Assembly: GCF_003576645.1 (NCBI RefSeq)
Contig: NC_044922.1
Coordinates: 13,461,622 to 13,525,621 of the forward strand
Length of the DNA stretch: 64,000 nucleotides
Source: Ipomoea triloba
Taxonomy: Eukaryota; Streptophyta; Magnoliopsida; Solanales; Convolvulaceae
Reading direction: 5' to 3'
Each line of letters opens with the position of its first letter. Positions within the stretch are counted from its first letter, which is position 1. Shown piece after piece: positions 45,840 to 57,579 of the stretch. The position numbers and the translations under genes are program-made. The notes beneath the pieces are model-generated. The model ran no database searches, was not told the DNA's origin, and saw only the letters and a list, made by a program, of their open reading frames with translations.

Positions 45840-46665
45840 ACTGATTATGGAATATGCACACAACAGATTCTGACTGCTCATCCTCCCAAGCTTCATATCA
45901 AACCGACTCAGGAGAACTATCTGTTGATAACGTACACTTGATTTGCAACGTAACCCAGAAAACAGCTAACACTTGACGCAAAAGAAAAGTGTTGAGCAAG
46001 CTCATGAGGCTGCAGATTCGTAGACTATCTGCATAAGATATAGCATGGCCATTCGATCTCTAGCTAGTACTTGGGGCATTTCATCAGCTTCAACTAGCAA
46101 CAGGCCAGGTCAAGAACTTCGTCTCAGCGCTCAACCACAAACTCTTTCCACGGAACACAGCCCAGCAGTTCTAAAGAAGGGATTGTTAAACCAGTTCAGA
46201 GGAATACCTGCCAGACCCAGTGAACCCAAACAGAAAAATAAACTCAGGAAGAAAGAAAGATGTGGCGTGTCATTAAACACTGCCCTAAGAGTGAAATTCG
46301 CCGTTACGGTGCAGTATATCAACACGGCGTCACTCCCCTAAGGTTAAAACAGCTACCCACAGACTCGTGCACCCAAGACCTGTAGGTTGGAACCTGACTG
46401 ACTGACATTGCAAAAGGAAGAACAAAGTGGCTGAGGATAAGAATTTCTCTCTTCCACTCTGGACTATGGCAGTAAGACTATTTATACATGCAAAGGCATG
46501 TTGTTGATTTGTTTTCAACCACACACTTATTAATATGGAGAGAAATAATCTAATCTCAGCAACGTGTGTGAAGACAGAGGAAAATTAGGAAATGTGTGAA
46601 GACTGAGTAAAAGTAGGAAATGAAGAAAATAAAAGGTCTGAAATATTTGCATTAATTTACTAACA
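45840..46665 (-). repeat. 3' LTR of the Ty1/copia element
   Basis: The minus start TGTTAGTAAATTAATGC ends at 46665, right after a polypurine tract (GCATTAGTGGGGGAT, minus). A TATA box TGTATAAATAG (minus) lies at about 46474-46484. The far end is not certain; TGATTATGG at about 45841 is one candidate. ORFs in this block are not genes. Confidence 0.55.
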
Positions 46666-47184
46666 ATCCCCCACTAATGCAAATACGATAACATCGAGCA
46701 TCATTTTTTTTTCCCAAAAATAAAAGGTGAGTGTCTGGAGTACTCTTCAACCCAATGAGTGAATGACTCTTGAACTTATTAGGCATTTGAGTTTGAACTC
46801 AACGACACATACCTCATTTCCTCCAGTGCAGGTTCCGCGATAATCATGGCCTTCAAAAAACCTTAGGTTCTTATGAGTGTTCTAGAAAGATTGCCCATAT
46901 CTTTCATAGAAGGCGGCTAACCTTCTCACTCAAGTAGGTGACTTCACTCGGACTGTCTCAACACAGCATACCTTTAACAGGCTATGAAGTCATTAAGAGC
47001 AAATAAAGCTCAACCTCGCAATTATTATGATATGAATCCATTAAGTCCGTCTCTAAGGACCACCCAATTCGGGCTATGAATTTTAGTACGAGCGCCATAG
47101 GAATGGGAAACAATGTACTTATTTATAAGTCAAGTCTTTCCATGGCTTCGTTTGACTAATAAAATGGTATCCACTATGGATTCC

Positions 47185-49120
47185 TTACTCCAAGGGCTTT
47201 AACCCCATTCCCCTTGACGTATCAAGGACCAATTTTCTATTTAGTCCTTTTGTCAATGGATTTGCAAGATTGTTTTCAGATTTCACATAATGCATAGTAA
47301 TTACACCATTGACAATAAGTTGTCGTACAGTGTCATGTCTGACACGGATGTGTCTTCTCTTACCATTATATACACTATTTTTCGCAACATAAATGGCTGA
47401 TTGCGAATCACAATGTAGAGAAATAGGTGGGGCAGGACGCCCCCACAAAGGAATGTCAGCTAGTAAGCTTCTCAGCCATTTTGCTTCTTGCCCTGCTATA
47501 TCTACTGCAATGAATTCAGACTCCATTGTGGAACGGGCTATACAAGTTTGTTTAGCCGACTTCCATGATATAGCTGCACCACACATGGTAAAGACATACC
47601 CACTTGTAGAGCTTACCTCATCATTGTCGGTAACCCAATTGGCATCGCAATATCCTTCTAAAACAGAAGGATAACCCACAAAGGTTAAACCCCAGTCCAC
47701 TGTACCTTTGAGGTACTTTAACAATCTTTTAAGAGCATTCCAATGCTCTAAACTGGGGTTATGAGTGTACCGACTAAGCCTACTTACTGCATAAGCTATA
47801 TCAGGTCTGGTATAATTCATTAGAAACATCACACTCCCAATGATTTTAGCATACTCACTTTGAGAAACAACGACACCAAGATTTTTCTTAAGGTGTATGC
47901 TAGGATCATAAGGAGTTCTTACTGGTACTGTATCAAAGCTATCAAACTTTTTCAATAACCTTTCCACATAGTGTGATTGAGACAAAATGAAGCCATTCTC
48001 AATTTTGGTAACTTTAACACCCAAAATCACATCAGCTTCACCAAGATCTTTCATGTCAAATTGAGATGATAAAAACATTTTTGTCTCATTGATAGCATTT
48101 ATGTGTGTGCTAAATATCAACATGTCATCAACATACAGACAAATGATCACACAATCAGAACCAAACATTTTTGTGTACACACAAGCATCTGACCCATTAA
48201 CAGAAAACCCAAAACTCATGATAGTTTTATGAAATTTCTCATACCATTGTTTGGGGGCTTGTTTAAGGCCGTACAGTGACCTTTTTAATTTACATACTTT
48301 GTTTTCTTGGCCTGGAACTATACTACCCGGAGGTTGTTCCATGTAGATTTCCTCATTTAAATCACCATTAAGAAATGATGTTTTGACATCCATCTGATGC
48401 ACAATTAATTTATGAGCAGATGCTAACGCAAATAATGCACGAATAGTGGCTATTTTAGTCACAGGAGAATAAGTATAAAAGAAATCTTCCCCAAACTTTT
48501 GAGTAAAGCCTTTTGCCACTAGCCTTGCCTTAAATCTTTCAATAGTACCATCAGTTTTCAGCTTCTTTTTGAAAATCCATTTGCAACTGATGGGCTTACA
48601 TCCTTTAGGCAAGTCTACTAGCTCCCATGTATGATTAGACTTGATTGAGTCTAATTCACTGTTCACTGCATCTTCCCAGAAGCTCGCTTTAATAGAGCTC
48701 ATTGCTTCTTGATAAGTCTTAGGTTCCTCTTCCAACAAGTGAAGACAAATGAACAATTCTTGTAATTCATCAATGTCTTTCACTTCAGTTAAAAAATTGG
48801 TTATAAAATCGGAACCAAAACTAGCCTCAGTTCTACACCTTTTACTCCTTCTGGGATTATCTACATCAAAAATTCACCCCAGGAGTAAATGTAGAAGAAG
48901 ACATAGAGACAGATGTAGACAGAGATTTAGGCACATTCACTTTTAAAGGAAAGATTTGTTCAAAAAATTCAGCATCTCTAGCTTCACATATAGAACGATC
49001 ATGCAAACACATAAATCTATATGCAGCACTATTTGCAGCATATCCAATAAATACTGCATCTACAGTCCTTGGACCAATGTTCACACATTTAACAGAAGGT
49101 ATCTGAAGAAGCAGTATTGT
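47185..49120 (-). pseudogene. Ty1/copia pol: integrase end, reverse transcriptase, RNase H
   Basis: 47185-48783 is open for 532 codons. RT runs from about residue 55 to 290 ([22 protein letters not shown] at 130-140 with catalytic Asp131, LYVDDMLIF with YVDD at 217-220). RNase H follows (GYCDANW at 377-383, [31 protein letters not shown] near the end). 48866-49084, shifted by one base, gives the integrase C-terminal GPRTVDAVFIGYA and RFMCLHDRSICEARDAEFF. Upstream of about 49120 it is cut by LTR-B; gag, protease and the integrase core are missing. The internal 3' region 46666-47184 is non-coding. Confidence 0.93.
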
Positions 49121-49128
49121 GTAGGGGT

Positions 49129-50433
49129 TGATTCGTCAAAAGATATTTGTGTTAAAACGGAAAGTCAGTGACTCCCCGAGTGTCGGTCTCGAAGGAGGGA
49201 CGTGGAGGTGTGTCAAGTGTTCGGGAGTTTACTTGATTGGGACATGCATTGGATTCGAGTGTGGTGTTGGGTGGATTGTGAGTGAAAGGAGTTCATAAAG
49301 TTTGGTTTGTGTGCAAGAGAGTAAAGTAGAGGGGTTTTGCAAGTATGTAAAAGGGTAGGGATTGGATAGTGTTCATGTATGTTGCATTGTAGTGTGACTA
49401 AGGTAATTGATAGGGAATGCTAGGATGTTGGCTATTCAAGAGTGTGTTGTCTTAGTCCTTTTCCACCCTTGTGTACTAAGGTTTCTTGACTAAGGAGTGC
49501 CTACAAGCATCCAAAGCTCTAAGAAGAATTTTATCAAACACATAAGCTACACACTATCCTACTATTCTTTGAGAAGTCCATAGGAACTATGATTGTGTCA
49601 AGCTTCAAATCCTAACTCTAATCAAAGACATGAAAGAGTCAAGAGCTCAATATCTCATCTAGATTGGCCAGATCCAAACAAGATCTCATCAACACAACAA
49701 TCAATAGACAAGAATAGATAATCCAACAACATAAGCATATAAATCCAAGATATAGAGATATGATCAACACACTAGCAACATTCAATCACACAATCCAAAT
49801 CCCTAGATTAAACTAGCCACTCATGATATGAAATTCAACACAAAAGCTAATTTAATCCAAGAATAAGATAACTAAATATTATAGAAATGAAATAGAGATC
49901 ACCTAGAGTGAAGTAGACCTTCAATCCAAGCTTTGTAGTCTTCTACAATGGAGTTTGATCTAATCTAAGAAATGAAAAACTAAGAAAAATGGAGAAAGTT
50001 CTCCAAAAGAAAAACTAAGAAAGGGAAAACTAAATTTCTGGGAACCTCCTCTGAAAATTAATCGCAGGGGTTTAAATAGTCTCCAAAAAGGCAACCCTAA
50101 ACGAAATTCGCGCAGCACTGTCTCCATGCCATCCACACGCGTGTGAGTGCGTGGGAGGCTACTGGATTATTTCCACGCACGCTCACACGCGTGTGGCCAT
50201 CCAATTTGGTCCTCTGGGACTCCGTTCTTGCCTGGTTCGTTCTTTGAGCTCAAAATTTGCTCCTATTTGCTCCTGGGACTCCTGTTTCACCTCCTTTAGG
50301 CTAAAAGTAGCTTCTGTGTGTCGGTTAGTGATTTTCAAGCATTTATGAGCATAATTCACCATGTAAGGATGCTATAGATGTGATAAAACACCCTAATATG
50401 TGCTTGATTTAAGGGTATCTCGGAGGCTTATCA
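49129..50433 (-). repeat. LTR-B of a second gypsy-type element
   Basis: Plus-strand left end TGATTCGTC, right end GGCTTATCA (minus start TGATAAGCCTCC), about 1305 bp. The right end is followed by a polypurine-like tract (minus ACAAAGTGTGGAAAATT) and a CTTGCTTG-TCCT-CAAGCAAG hairpin (50453-50472), as in element A. It interrupts the copia pol sequence on its left side. Confidence 0.7.
50071..50195 (-). promoter_or_regulatory. LTR-B promoter module
   Basis: CACACGCGTGTG palindromes at 50134-50145 and 50184-50195, TTCGCGCA at 50107-50114 and CTATTTAAA (minus) at 50071-50079. The spacing from nearest palindrome to TATA is about 55 bp, as in element A. Confidence 0.5.
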
Positions 50434-52286
50434 AATTTTCCACACTTTGTTTCTTGCTTGTCCTCAAGCAAGACATTTTTCTATTTAAGCACATAAGTCT
50501 CCGAGATACTTTCTCATGTGAAACAAAGCTTTCGGCAAGTCAAAATGATCGGTGTCTAAGACTGTTGAAACGGGAGAAATCATTTGTGTTATCTACAAAG
50601 GATTTTGGTCAGATGTCATCAACTCAAGAAATATTTTCGGGAAATAAAAACCTTTCATAGATAAACAAGTAAAACAAGGGATCACACTCCTCGCACCATA
50701 CGCAAGCATGCATTTCCAAAGTTTTGGTTCACCTTTTATTTAAATAGGGCCTCTAGCCGATCCCACTAGTGGGAACGATGTGCACTAGCTAATCAACTTT
50801 CCATCCTTATGCGCCAAAGCCCAACGTAAATGTAAATGAGGGTAGGGGCATGGACCACTCACCGCTTTTGGCTTAGCGCGGTCCCTCTTTCTTCTCACTT
50901 CCTAGGATAACGTCATCGACCCACCCGACTTCACATGGAGCTCCATGCTTTTTCGAAGGTCGGTGCAATGGGTACCCGAATCCTAGCGAAGCGGCTCACC
51001 TCATCTCTATTTTCTCAATTCTTGGGATTTTTTTATGTGAACAACTGACTCCAGATAAAGCTTTTTGCTTACTGAAGACTATGGTTTGAACACAACCCAA
51101 CGAATTGGCTTTCCTCAATTTTAAACTCTTGGTGATTGGCCTTTTGCCTTTTCGACTTCTCTCCATGTCAACCCCTCATGCCTTTTTCTATTTGTTGTTC
51201 AAGGGTTTTGTTTTCTCATTAAGCTTACCAATAGGCTCACCTTTTGCCCCATGCCCTACCAAGGTTAGTTCAATTCCGGGCCTCGCTAGTTTTATCTTTC
51301 TCAAATTAAAAAGTGCACATTCCCACTTCGAGAGATCCTTGACTAAGGTCCTACGTAAATAAGAGGTGAACGTCATGCAAGCAGGCAAGAATATAAACTT
51401 ATTTGGCTCTAAACACTCTCATGGGTGCGAAAAGTAACTTCCTCAAAGATATTTCGAGTAAAAATTTTTGGGCATCTAGTCAAAATTCTCTCTAGATAAC
51501 ACAAATAATAACTCTCTTTTCAAAACTGCAAATGCACCCGCTTATCATTCCCAAGAGCTTCAACTTCTTATTCTAAGCATATAAACATGTAAAGCACAAA
51601 GTGCGTCCTTTCCACACTTTAGAATAAACATCGTCCTCGATGTTCCATACGATATAGGGTAAAGGAAAAAAAAAAGGGAAACTAAGGTTTAGACAAATAA
51701 AGGATCCCTTTCCACACTTTGGAAATTGCTCTGGGATATAGGGTATGCATCAAATGATCCTATTTAACATGGTAAGCTCTAATATACACATACACAAGGC
51801 TATAAAGAAATATTTCCACACTTTTAAGAACAAAACGGGGCTTAAAATTAGAAAAGGGATAAGAGGATAAACCAAGTAAGCATCCCTCTTTCCACACTTT
51901 AGCTTCCAGCATAGGCCTGCTCCCGTTATAGATGCTCTATAAGAAATGGAGACATAACATACAAAAGGGTTTTCGGAGTACTATTCAATTATTATAAGCT
52001 GATAGATATATAAAAGCAATAAACATAAACATAGATAATAAAGCATATAAATAAGCAGAATTATTCGAAGTAGAAATGCGAATAAGTAAAGCAGTTGTAA
52101 TGTAAATAACATAAAGCGATAAAGATAAAAGTAAAGCAAAGTAAAGAAAATAAAGAAATAAAGGTCAGAACCCCGCGCATAGGGATCCTAGTGTTCATAT
52201 GGGACCATCAAACAAAGTAACCAGTGTCAACGGACTCTCAGAATCAAGTATTAATTGTCTGAATCGAGAACGGGTGAAGAAAGGCA
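50434..52286 (-). other. 3' internal region of the LTR-B element
   Basis: Non-coding. Four segments share TTTCCACACTTT with AAG/GAA surroundings (about 51618, 51708, 51805, 51890), resembling repeated polypurine-like modules. No polymerase genes remain. Confidence 0.45.
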
Positions 52287-53531
52287 TCATTGATCACCGA
52301 AGGAGGGAGGGTGGAATTGCCTATCGAATCTAGCGTCAAGCTCAGCAATTCTTCTATCATTCTCCTACACCGCCCTTCTCATGCTGTTAAGCTCTTCGGT
52401 GTGGACATCTTGTCTTGCGGATATGGATGTGAAGTGGCCTTCCTGCCACGTTCGCTGCTCGTGCCAATAGTTCATCTGTTCTTCGTGGAGCTGCCTGTGA
52501 AAGGTCTGCGTCGTATCCCAATCCATGGAAGTAGGGCCTTGCTCCTGCGCAGCATCATCCTCCTCGTTCTCTTCATCCTCATTATCATTATCATCATCAG
52601 AAGCCTCCAGATCCGGTGCATCATCACCGCCCAACCTCAAATTCATAGCAAAGAACTCAGTAATAGTGAAAGCAATCATGAAACCTTCATCCTTCTCCCC
52701 CAACAGACGTTCTGTAAGGCCCAACCCGTGGCACAATCTCATAACAAAAGGTCCAATGAACACAATCTGAACCTTACGCTTTTGTTGGGTTTGGAGCCAT
52801 TTTCTTGCTTAGACGCCCATGTTGATGTCAACTTCATTCTCTATGCACCACATATAGAACAAATCTTGTTTGTAGACCTTGTTGCGATTGGTGGTTCTGC
52901 TGGAGAGATTTACCGCAAAGGCTAATCTAATAGCCTTTAAAGCATTCCTTGTGATGAGGTTTGCCTTGAGGTTTGATGAATTATACGGGGCATTGTTGAT
53001 GATGCTCCTCCAATACTGCCTAGCAACAGCTTCCGAATCAAAATCTTCCTTAAACTGTTTGAAATACGGCATAGAGACGCTCGTAGCATCATGGAATCCA
53101 AGCATAACACCTAGAGTGTTGACTGACATGCTATAATGGTTGCCGAATAGTGTGAAGGAGATGGACTCTCTTGCATTGTTGACTTCCTTACGGATCTCCA
53201 AGGTAGCCAAAAATTCATATGTAACGGACGCGAAGGTAGGTCCTCTCCACTCGAACAGAGTGCGGAGCTATGGGTGCCTTAGAAGTCCATTCACTTCATC
53301 CAAACAACCGAATTCTCTCAAAACATTGTCGTCGAAGTGACGGCCGACGGAAAGCTGCTTCCCCTTGTAGTTATCCACCGATGTCAACTGGATGGGTGTC
53401 AAGTGTCTTAGTGACCTTGAACCACGCTCCTGGGGAGCTTGCTGAACTGTAGCTTGCTGCCGTGTTCGCGACTTGCTTGATTCACCATGATCGTATTTAG
53501 TTTTCTTTGCGATCTCTTTTGCGCGTCCCAT
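52287..53531 (-). pseudogene. Athila-type ORF (second ORF of the LTR-B element), three stops
   Basis: Three open pieces (53268-53531, 52809-53210, 52365-52763) plus a tail to a TGA at 52287-52289 are all in one frame, about 414 codons, with in-frame stops at 53268, 52809 and 52365. The N-terminus is basic (RAKEIAKKTK). The middle holds ISFTLFGNHYSMSVNTLGVM and LGFHD, like the conserved block of plant Athila-type retrotransposon ORF proteins. Next come RQYWRSIINN and a very acidic stretch (DDDNDNEDEENEEDD), then a coiled-coil-like end (HTEELNSMRRAV, ENDRRIAELDARFD). The biochemical function is unknown. The ATG directly follows a TTTTGTAG acceptor. Confidence 0.6.
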
Positions 53532-54231
53532 CTACAAAATTTTGGAAATTAGCATTCATGGTAATTGGTTTTTGAATAAATATCTTTCAAATAAGTCACC
53601 ATTGCATTTGTGTAAAATTCCTTGTCAAGATAATGGAATGCAAACATATAGGGCTAAGAATTTTTGAAAATTTCGCCATAGTTTCCCCTATATTTTGGAC
53701 AATTCTAGCATAAGAATATCAACAATATCATTCCATTATCACACATATGCATAATTTCATCATAAGATAATTCAATTTGATAGTCAAATAAGAAGTCAAC
53801 TATAAAAGTCAAGAATTTCAAAAAGTCAACTTCATCTTCTTCCCCAAATTCAAAAATTAGGGTTTGAAATTGAAAATTCAATTTGGGCAATGTAGCATGT
53901 GAAAAGTCAAATTGATGGCATATAATAGTTCTACAACAAGTTTACTCATCAATTTAAGCATCAATTTCATAATTTGAACAATAAATCTAACAAACCCATT
54001 TGTTCATCAATGGTGTTCACACTTGAAGCTCAAAAATATATATCAATCCATCAATGCAATCATCAATAATGAAAGAAAACATTAAAGGATAGTTCTATGA
54101 AGCATTATAAACCAATTTAAACATTCAAAACATTCAAAATCATGCAAGGGAATGTAGAACAAATTTTCACATTCAAGCTCTTCCAAACTCTTGAACATCC
54201 AAAAATAAATGGTTAAAAGTTAAGAAATTAC
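53532..54231 (-). other. Predicted leader intron of the Athila-type ORF
   Basis: Minus strand: donor CATCAAG|GTAATTT (intron from 54231), acceptor TTTTGTAG|ATG ending at 53532; 700 bp, AT-rich and without ORFs. Element A has the same arrangement (531 bp). Confidence 0.4.
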
Positions 54232-54384
54232 CTTGATGGTGATGCTTTTAACCTTCTTTGAAGTAAAAATAAGCTATCTATTCAAACCTTGAGTATGGAT
54301 TTCACCTTGCGTGGAGAAGAGAAGCAAAAGTAGGGTTTGTGAGCAAAAATGGCGTGGAAGGCCGAAGGGGGGGGGGGGGGGGGN

Positions 54385-54424
<40 letters not shown>

Positions 54425-54600
54425 CCGTGGGGGTGCTTTCACGCCGGCCACACGCGTGGTTGCGTGCGTGGGAGCTTACTGCCTCTCTCCCACGCACGGC
54501 TGCACGCGTGTGAGTGTGCGTGGGGGCTCTCTGCCTCGTTCCCACGCACGGCTACACACGTGTGATCCCACGTGTCAGCTCGGTGCACTGTTTTCTTCCG
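54232..54600 (-). promoter_or_regulatory. Internal promoter-like module, with poly(G) gap
   Basis: Minus strand: CACGTGGGATCACACGTGTG, then CACACGCGTGC (about 54501-54511) and CCACGCGTGTGG (about 54449-54460), separated by GTGCGTGGGA repeats. A G tract of about 50 bp with one N (54369-54419; N at 54384) lies where the TATA box would be expected. A leader follows to the donor at 54231. Confidence 0.4.
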
Positions 54601-54995
54601 GTTTTGGTCTTTCCCTTCATACCTATGTCCGAAATAGGCCTTTCCAAATCAATTTTTAGTCTCGAATCCTACAAGTTAGTCCTCAAAACACGGTTCCATT
54701 TGATTGTAGCGAATTATTAGAACAAAAACATTAAAAACGAAAGCATAAAAACTATGTAAAAACATTTATTAAAACCTTGGGTTATATATATACATACTTA
54801 AGGTATAATAGTATGAGAATAAGATAAATTATTATTCCTATTCTTCAAAATAATTACTTTGGTAATTTTATGGTAATATCTATGTATATACTGAATGTAT
54901 AATAATTGCATAATATTAGTATAATTAAATAATAATTATTATGGTAATTAAGAAATTAATTGTACAGATATTAGTATAACTAACTAATAATTATT

Positions 54996-55067
54996 GCCAA
55001 AGACCTTGTGATCTAGTTGCATCCGGTGTCCTCATTGTAACAGAGTCAGTAGTACTCAAAAAAAACT
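54996..55067 (+). repeat. Internally deleted SINE
   Basis: GCCAAAGACCTTGTGATCTAG start and GTAACAGAGTCAGTAGTACTC end match the SINE at 15261, with the middle (B box) deleted. TAATAATTATT flanks both sides. Confidence 0.75.
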
Positions 55068-55172
55068 TAATAATTATTATGTTAATTAAGCTAATAATTG
55101 TATGGATGTTAGTACTAATAATTGTATGGATATTAGTATAATTAAAATTAAATATGGGTCGTTGGAATTTTT

Positions 55173-55272
55173 TTTATAATAATTACAATTAATTCATTCG
55201 GATATGATGGAGGAGGAAAAAGTTTATAATAATTACAATTAATTCATTCGGATATGATGGAGGAGGAAAAAA
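55173..55272. repeat. 50-bp tandem duplication
   Basis: TTTATAATAATTACAATTAA through GGAGGAGGAAAAA is repeated at 55173 and 55223 without change apart from the A tract. Confidence 0.95.
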
Positions 55273-55379
55273 GTAAACGCGATATGGCGAAATGGGTTGG
55301 ATCGATTATGTTTTAATAATTTATATAATTGTATATTGATCCCAATATTCTTAAAATATTATTATTACAATTATTTTTT

Positions 55380-55381
<2 letters not shown>

Positions 55382-55427
<46 letters not shown>

Positions 55428-55740
55428 CTACTCAAATGTGGTCGCGCCTTCCCGTGCGGTCATGCGGTATATGCACCACTACTGTTAACAGAGTACACCA
55501 CTAATGTTAGGAAAATGCACAAAAATGAAAATACACAAAAACAATACACAACAGACCCAAAATAATACACCATAACTCCCCTGTCCCTAATTGTGCATTT
55601 TTAACACTGTGTGATGTATATTTGCATATCTAGTAGTGTGTTTTTGGTGATGCGTACCTAATGGTGCATATTTGTGTTGTGCATTTTCTAACATTGAGTG
55701 ATGTATATTTGTATACATAGTGGTGCGGCCGCACCTAAAC

Positions 55741-55777
<37 letters not shown>
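55382..55777. mobile_element. TA-microsatellite-flanked MITE, copy M1
   Basis: The body 55425-55744 sits between TA runs (55382-55424 and about 55744-55777). Left end AAATCTACTCAAATGTGG(T)CGCG; right end GGTGCGGCCGCACCTAAACC. The interior has TGGTGCATATTTGTG and ACATTGAGTG motifs shared with M3. Confidence 0.75.
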
Positions 55778-55780
<3 letters not shown>

Positions 55781-56090
55781 GCTTCGGATCCCATGAGAAC
55801 ACATCCCCAGGAGAAAACTAAAAACAAATCTCAGCCTTACATCTGTAAAAATTTGATGGTTCAGATCATATTTTAAAAATACGGTGGTATTTTTGTAATT
55901 ACCATCAACATCACTATGAAAACTTGAACACTAAAATATGCAATCATATTTAAAACCAAATAAAACAAAAAACGCAGTCATAAACTCTAAATCGAAATCC
56001 TAAGTGCAATGTACTTTCGTATTTTTGCAAGTGCAATCATATTTAGATTTTATAAAACTAGTTTACATTATAATAATTGTTGGTTTTATT
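55778..56090. repeat. MITE-like sequence next to M1
   Basis: Starts GGCTTCGGATCCCATGAGAACAC just after the TA run and contains CTCAGCC, typical of short DNA-element repeats. The right end is not found. Confidence 0.35.
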
Positions 56091-56720
56091 TACTACGGAT
56101 GGTCGAACGGCAGGCTAACACTACCGAAAAATCAACAAAGTATTATGGAGTGAGATTAGAGCAGCGTATCGGCCCTTTTGTATTATGAATTGCTTAGCCT
56201 TTCTCAAGGCCTTAAACCCCTATTTATACAAGTTAGGAGGTGTTTCTCCCTTTGGTAACACTAAACTACCATATATAAGCTATTATTTCTTTCCTTATTA
56301 CGTTTGGATACTTCTTTAATCTATTTCAACCTTCTTTCCTTATCTTTCGTGTGATTCCCGCGCCCCACCGCCTTTGCCTTTACGAAACCTTCTAAAAACG
56401 CCTTTAAGAAACCTCTCGGCCACCTTTCACATGCCACCATTTCTGCCTCGGCCACGGTTTTTAGGTCGGCTAGACCGACTCATCACTCGAAAACCACCAA
56501 GCATATTCTTTTCATTCTCAAACTCTTCCTTGAACGTGTTTCACAAAGATGTCCACTAAATAACCTCATTGACAAATCCGTGGCCGATCGACTGATCATC
56601 AGCCGACCCTCGACGGGCCATCACCCTTTCTTCTGAATCTTTCTTTCTTCCGTCTCTCCTATAGTTCCCTTCGGTCGTCTCTCTCTCCCTTCCGAGGTCC
56701 AAGTACCAAGCTTTAGCCAA
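56091..56720 (-). repeat. LTR-like fragment with TATA
   Basis: On the minus strand CTTGTATAAATA (56221-56232) is followed by GGGGTTTAAGGCC and a leader; upstream is a CG-richer U3-like stretch with GGCCGA and TCGGCCG motifs. No ends or coding. Confidence 0.4.
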
Positions 56721-56734
56721 TTCCCCATCATCAT

Positions 56735-56776
56735 CAATAATAATAATAATAGTAATAATAATAATAATAATAATAA
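56735..56776. repeat. (AAT)n microsatellite
   Basis: AATAAT run with one AGT interruption, followed by an inverted TTA run. Confidence 0.9.
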
Positions 56777-57312
56777 TTATTATTATTATATTATATAATA
56801 TAAATGTCTAAATCTAAATAATATCTAATATTTTAATATAGATTACTAATATTAGACATTTATTTTTGCGCATAGAAAATACTAGTAATAATAATAATAA
56901 TTAAAAAATAATTAATAATAACACAACAATACTAATAAATTGTAAAAGTTCTTTAAGAGTTAAGTAAATAATATAATACTTAGGGAAAATTGTAATTTAT
57001 ACCCCTCTATAATATGTCAATTATCAATGTCATCCCTGAATTATTAGTGTTGTAAATGTTGCCCATTAATTTTTAAAACGATACATATATTACCCCTCTC
57101 AAGTGTAAATATTGTTCCTAAATTTTTAAAACGGTACATATATTGTCCCTCACGTATAATACCTATGCCATTAGAGGTCATTTTACACGTAATCAATTAA
57201 AAGTAAACAGTTAATTTAGCTAACATAATATGTTAGCTTCCTAGTTCAACTTATAGGTATCCAACCGACAGTTTTTTTTTTTTTCCTAAAGCATGCTTAG
57301 TGACAAAAGAGT

Positions 57313-57345
<33 letters not shown>

Positions 57346-57500
57346 AGAAAAAAGTGATTTTTAAATTGAAAAGTGAGCGCGTAAGGGTGGTTAATGATGC
57401 CCCTTAAGCTGCAATAACGTAATCAGTGTTCAATGTTTACTTCCATGTTCCTGGTTTGCATTAGAAAAATGTTCAGCTTCAAGTTAAATAACAAACAAAC
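56777..57500. other. AT-rich, possible decayed MITE (TACCCCTCT/TGTCCCTC)
   Basis: 56990-57180 has loosely repeated TTTAAAACG(A/G)TACATATATT segments. A tracts at about 57320-57345. No gene. Confidence 0.4.
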
Positions 57501-57501
57501 T

Positions 57502-57574
57502 TGGAGATGCGGGGTATCGATCCCCGTACCTCTCGCATGCTAAGCGAGCGCTCTACCATCTGAGCTACATCCCC
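57502..57574 (-). tRNA. tRNA-Ala(AGC): tRNA-Ala (anticodon AGC)
   Basis: 73 nt. Acceptor arm GGGGATG pairs with CATCTCC and contains the G3:U70 wobble that marks alanine tRNAs. The D arm (GCTCAGATGGTAGAGC), the anticodon arm CTCGC-TTAGCAT-GCGAG with AGC, and the T arm CGGGGATCGATACCCCG (CGGGG/CCCCG stem) are all well paired. Discriminator A, no intron, no encoded CCA. Internal A and B boxes are intact, so it is likely an active nuclear gene. Confidence 0.97.
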
Positions 57575-57579
57575 TACTT

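Noticed and set aside
46045..46341. 98-codon plus-strand ORF with basic patch
   Set aside because: Lies within the copia LTR and has no recognised domain.
52290..52925. 211-codon plus-strand ORF
   Set aside because: Antisense to the Athila-type ORF, whose conserved motifs are on the minus strand.
54311..54720. Glycine-rich open frames
   Set aside because: Created by the G tract and one N; the block fits an LTR-like promoter module better.
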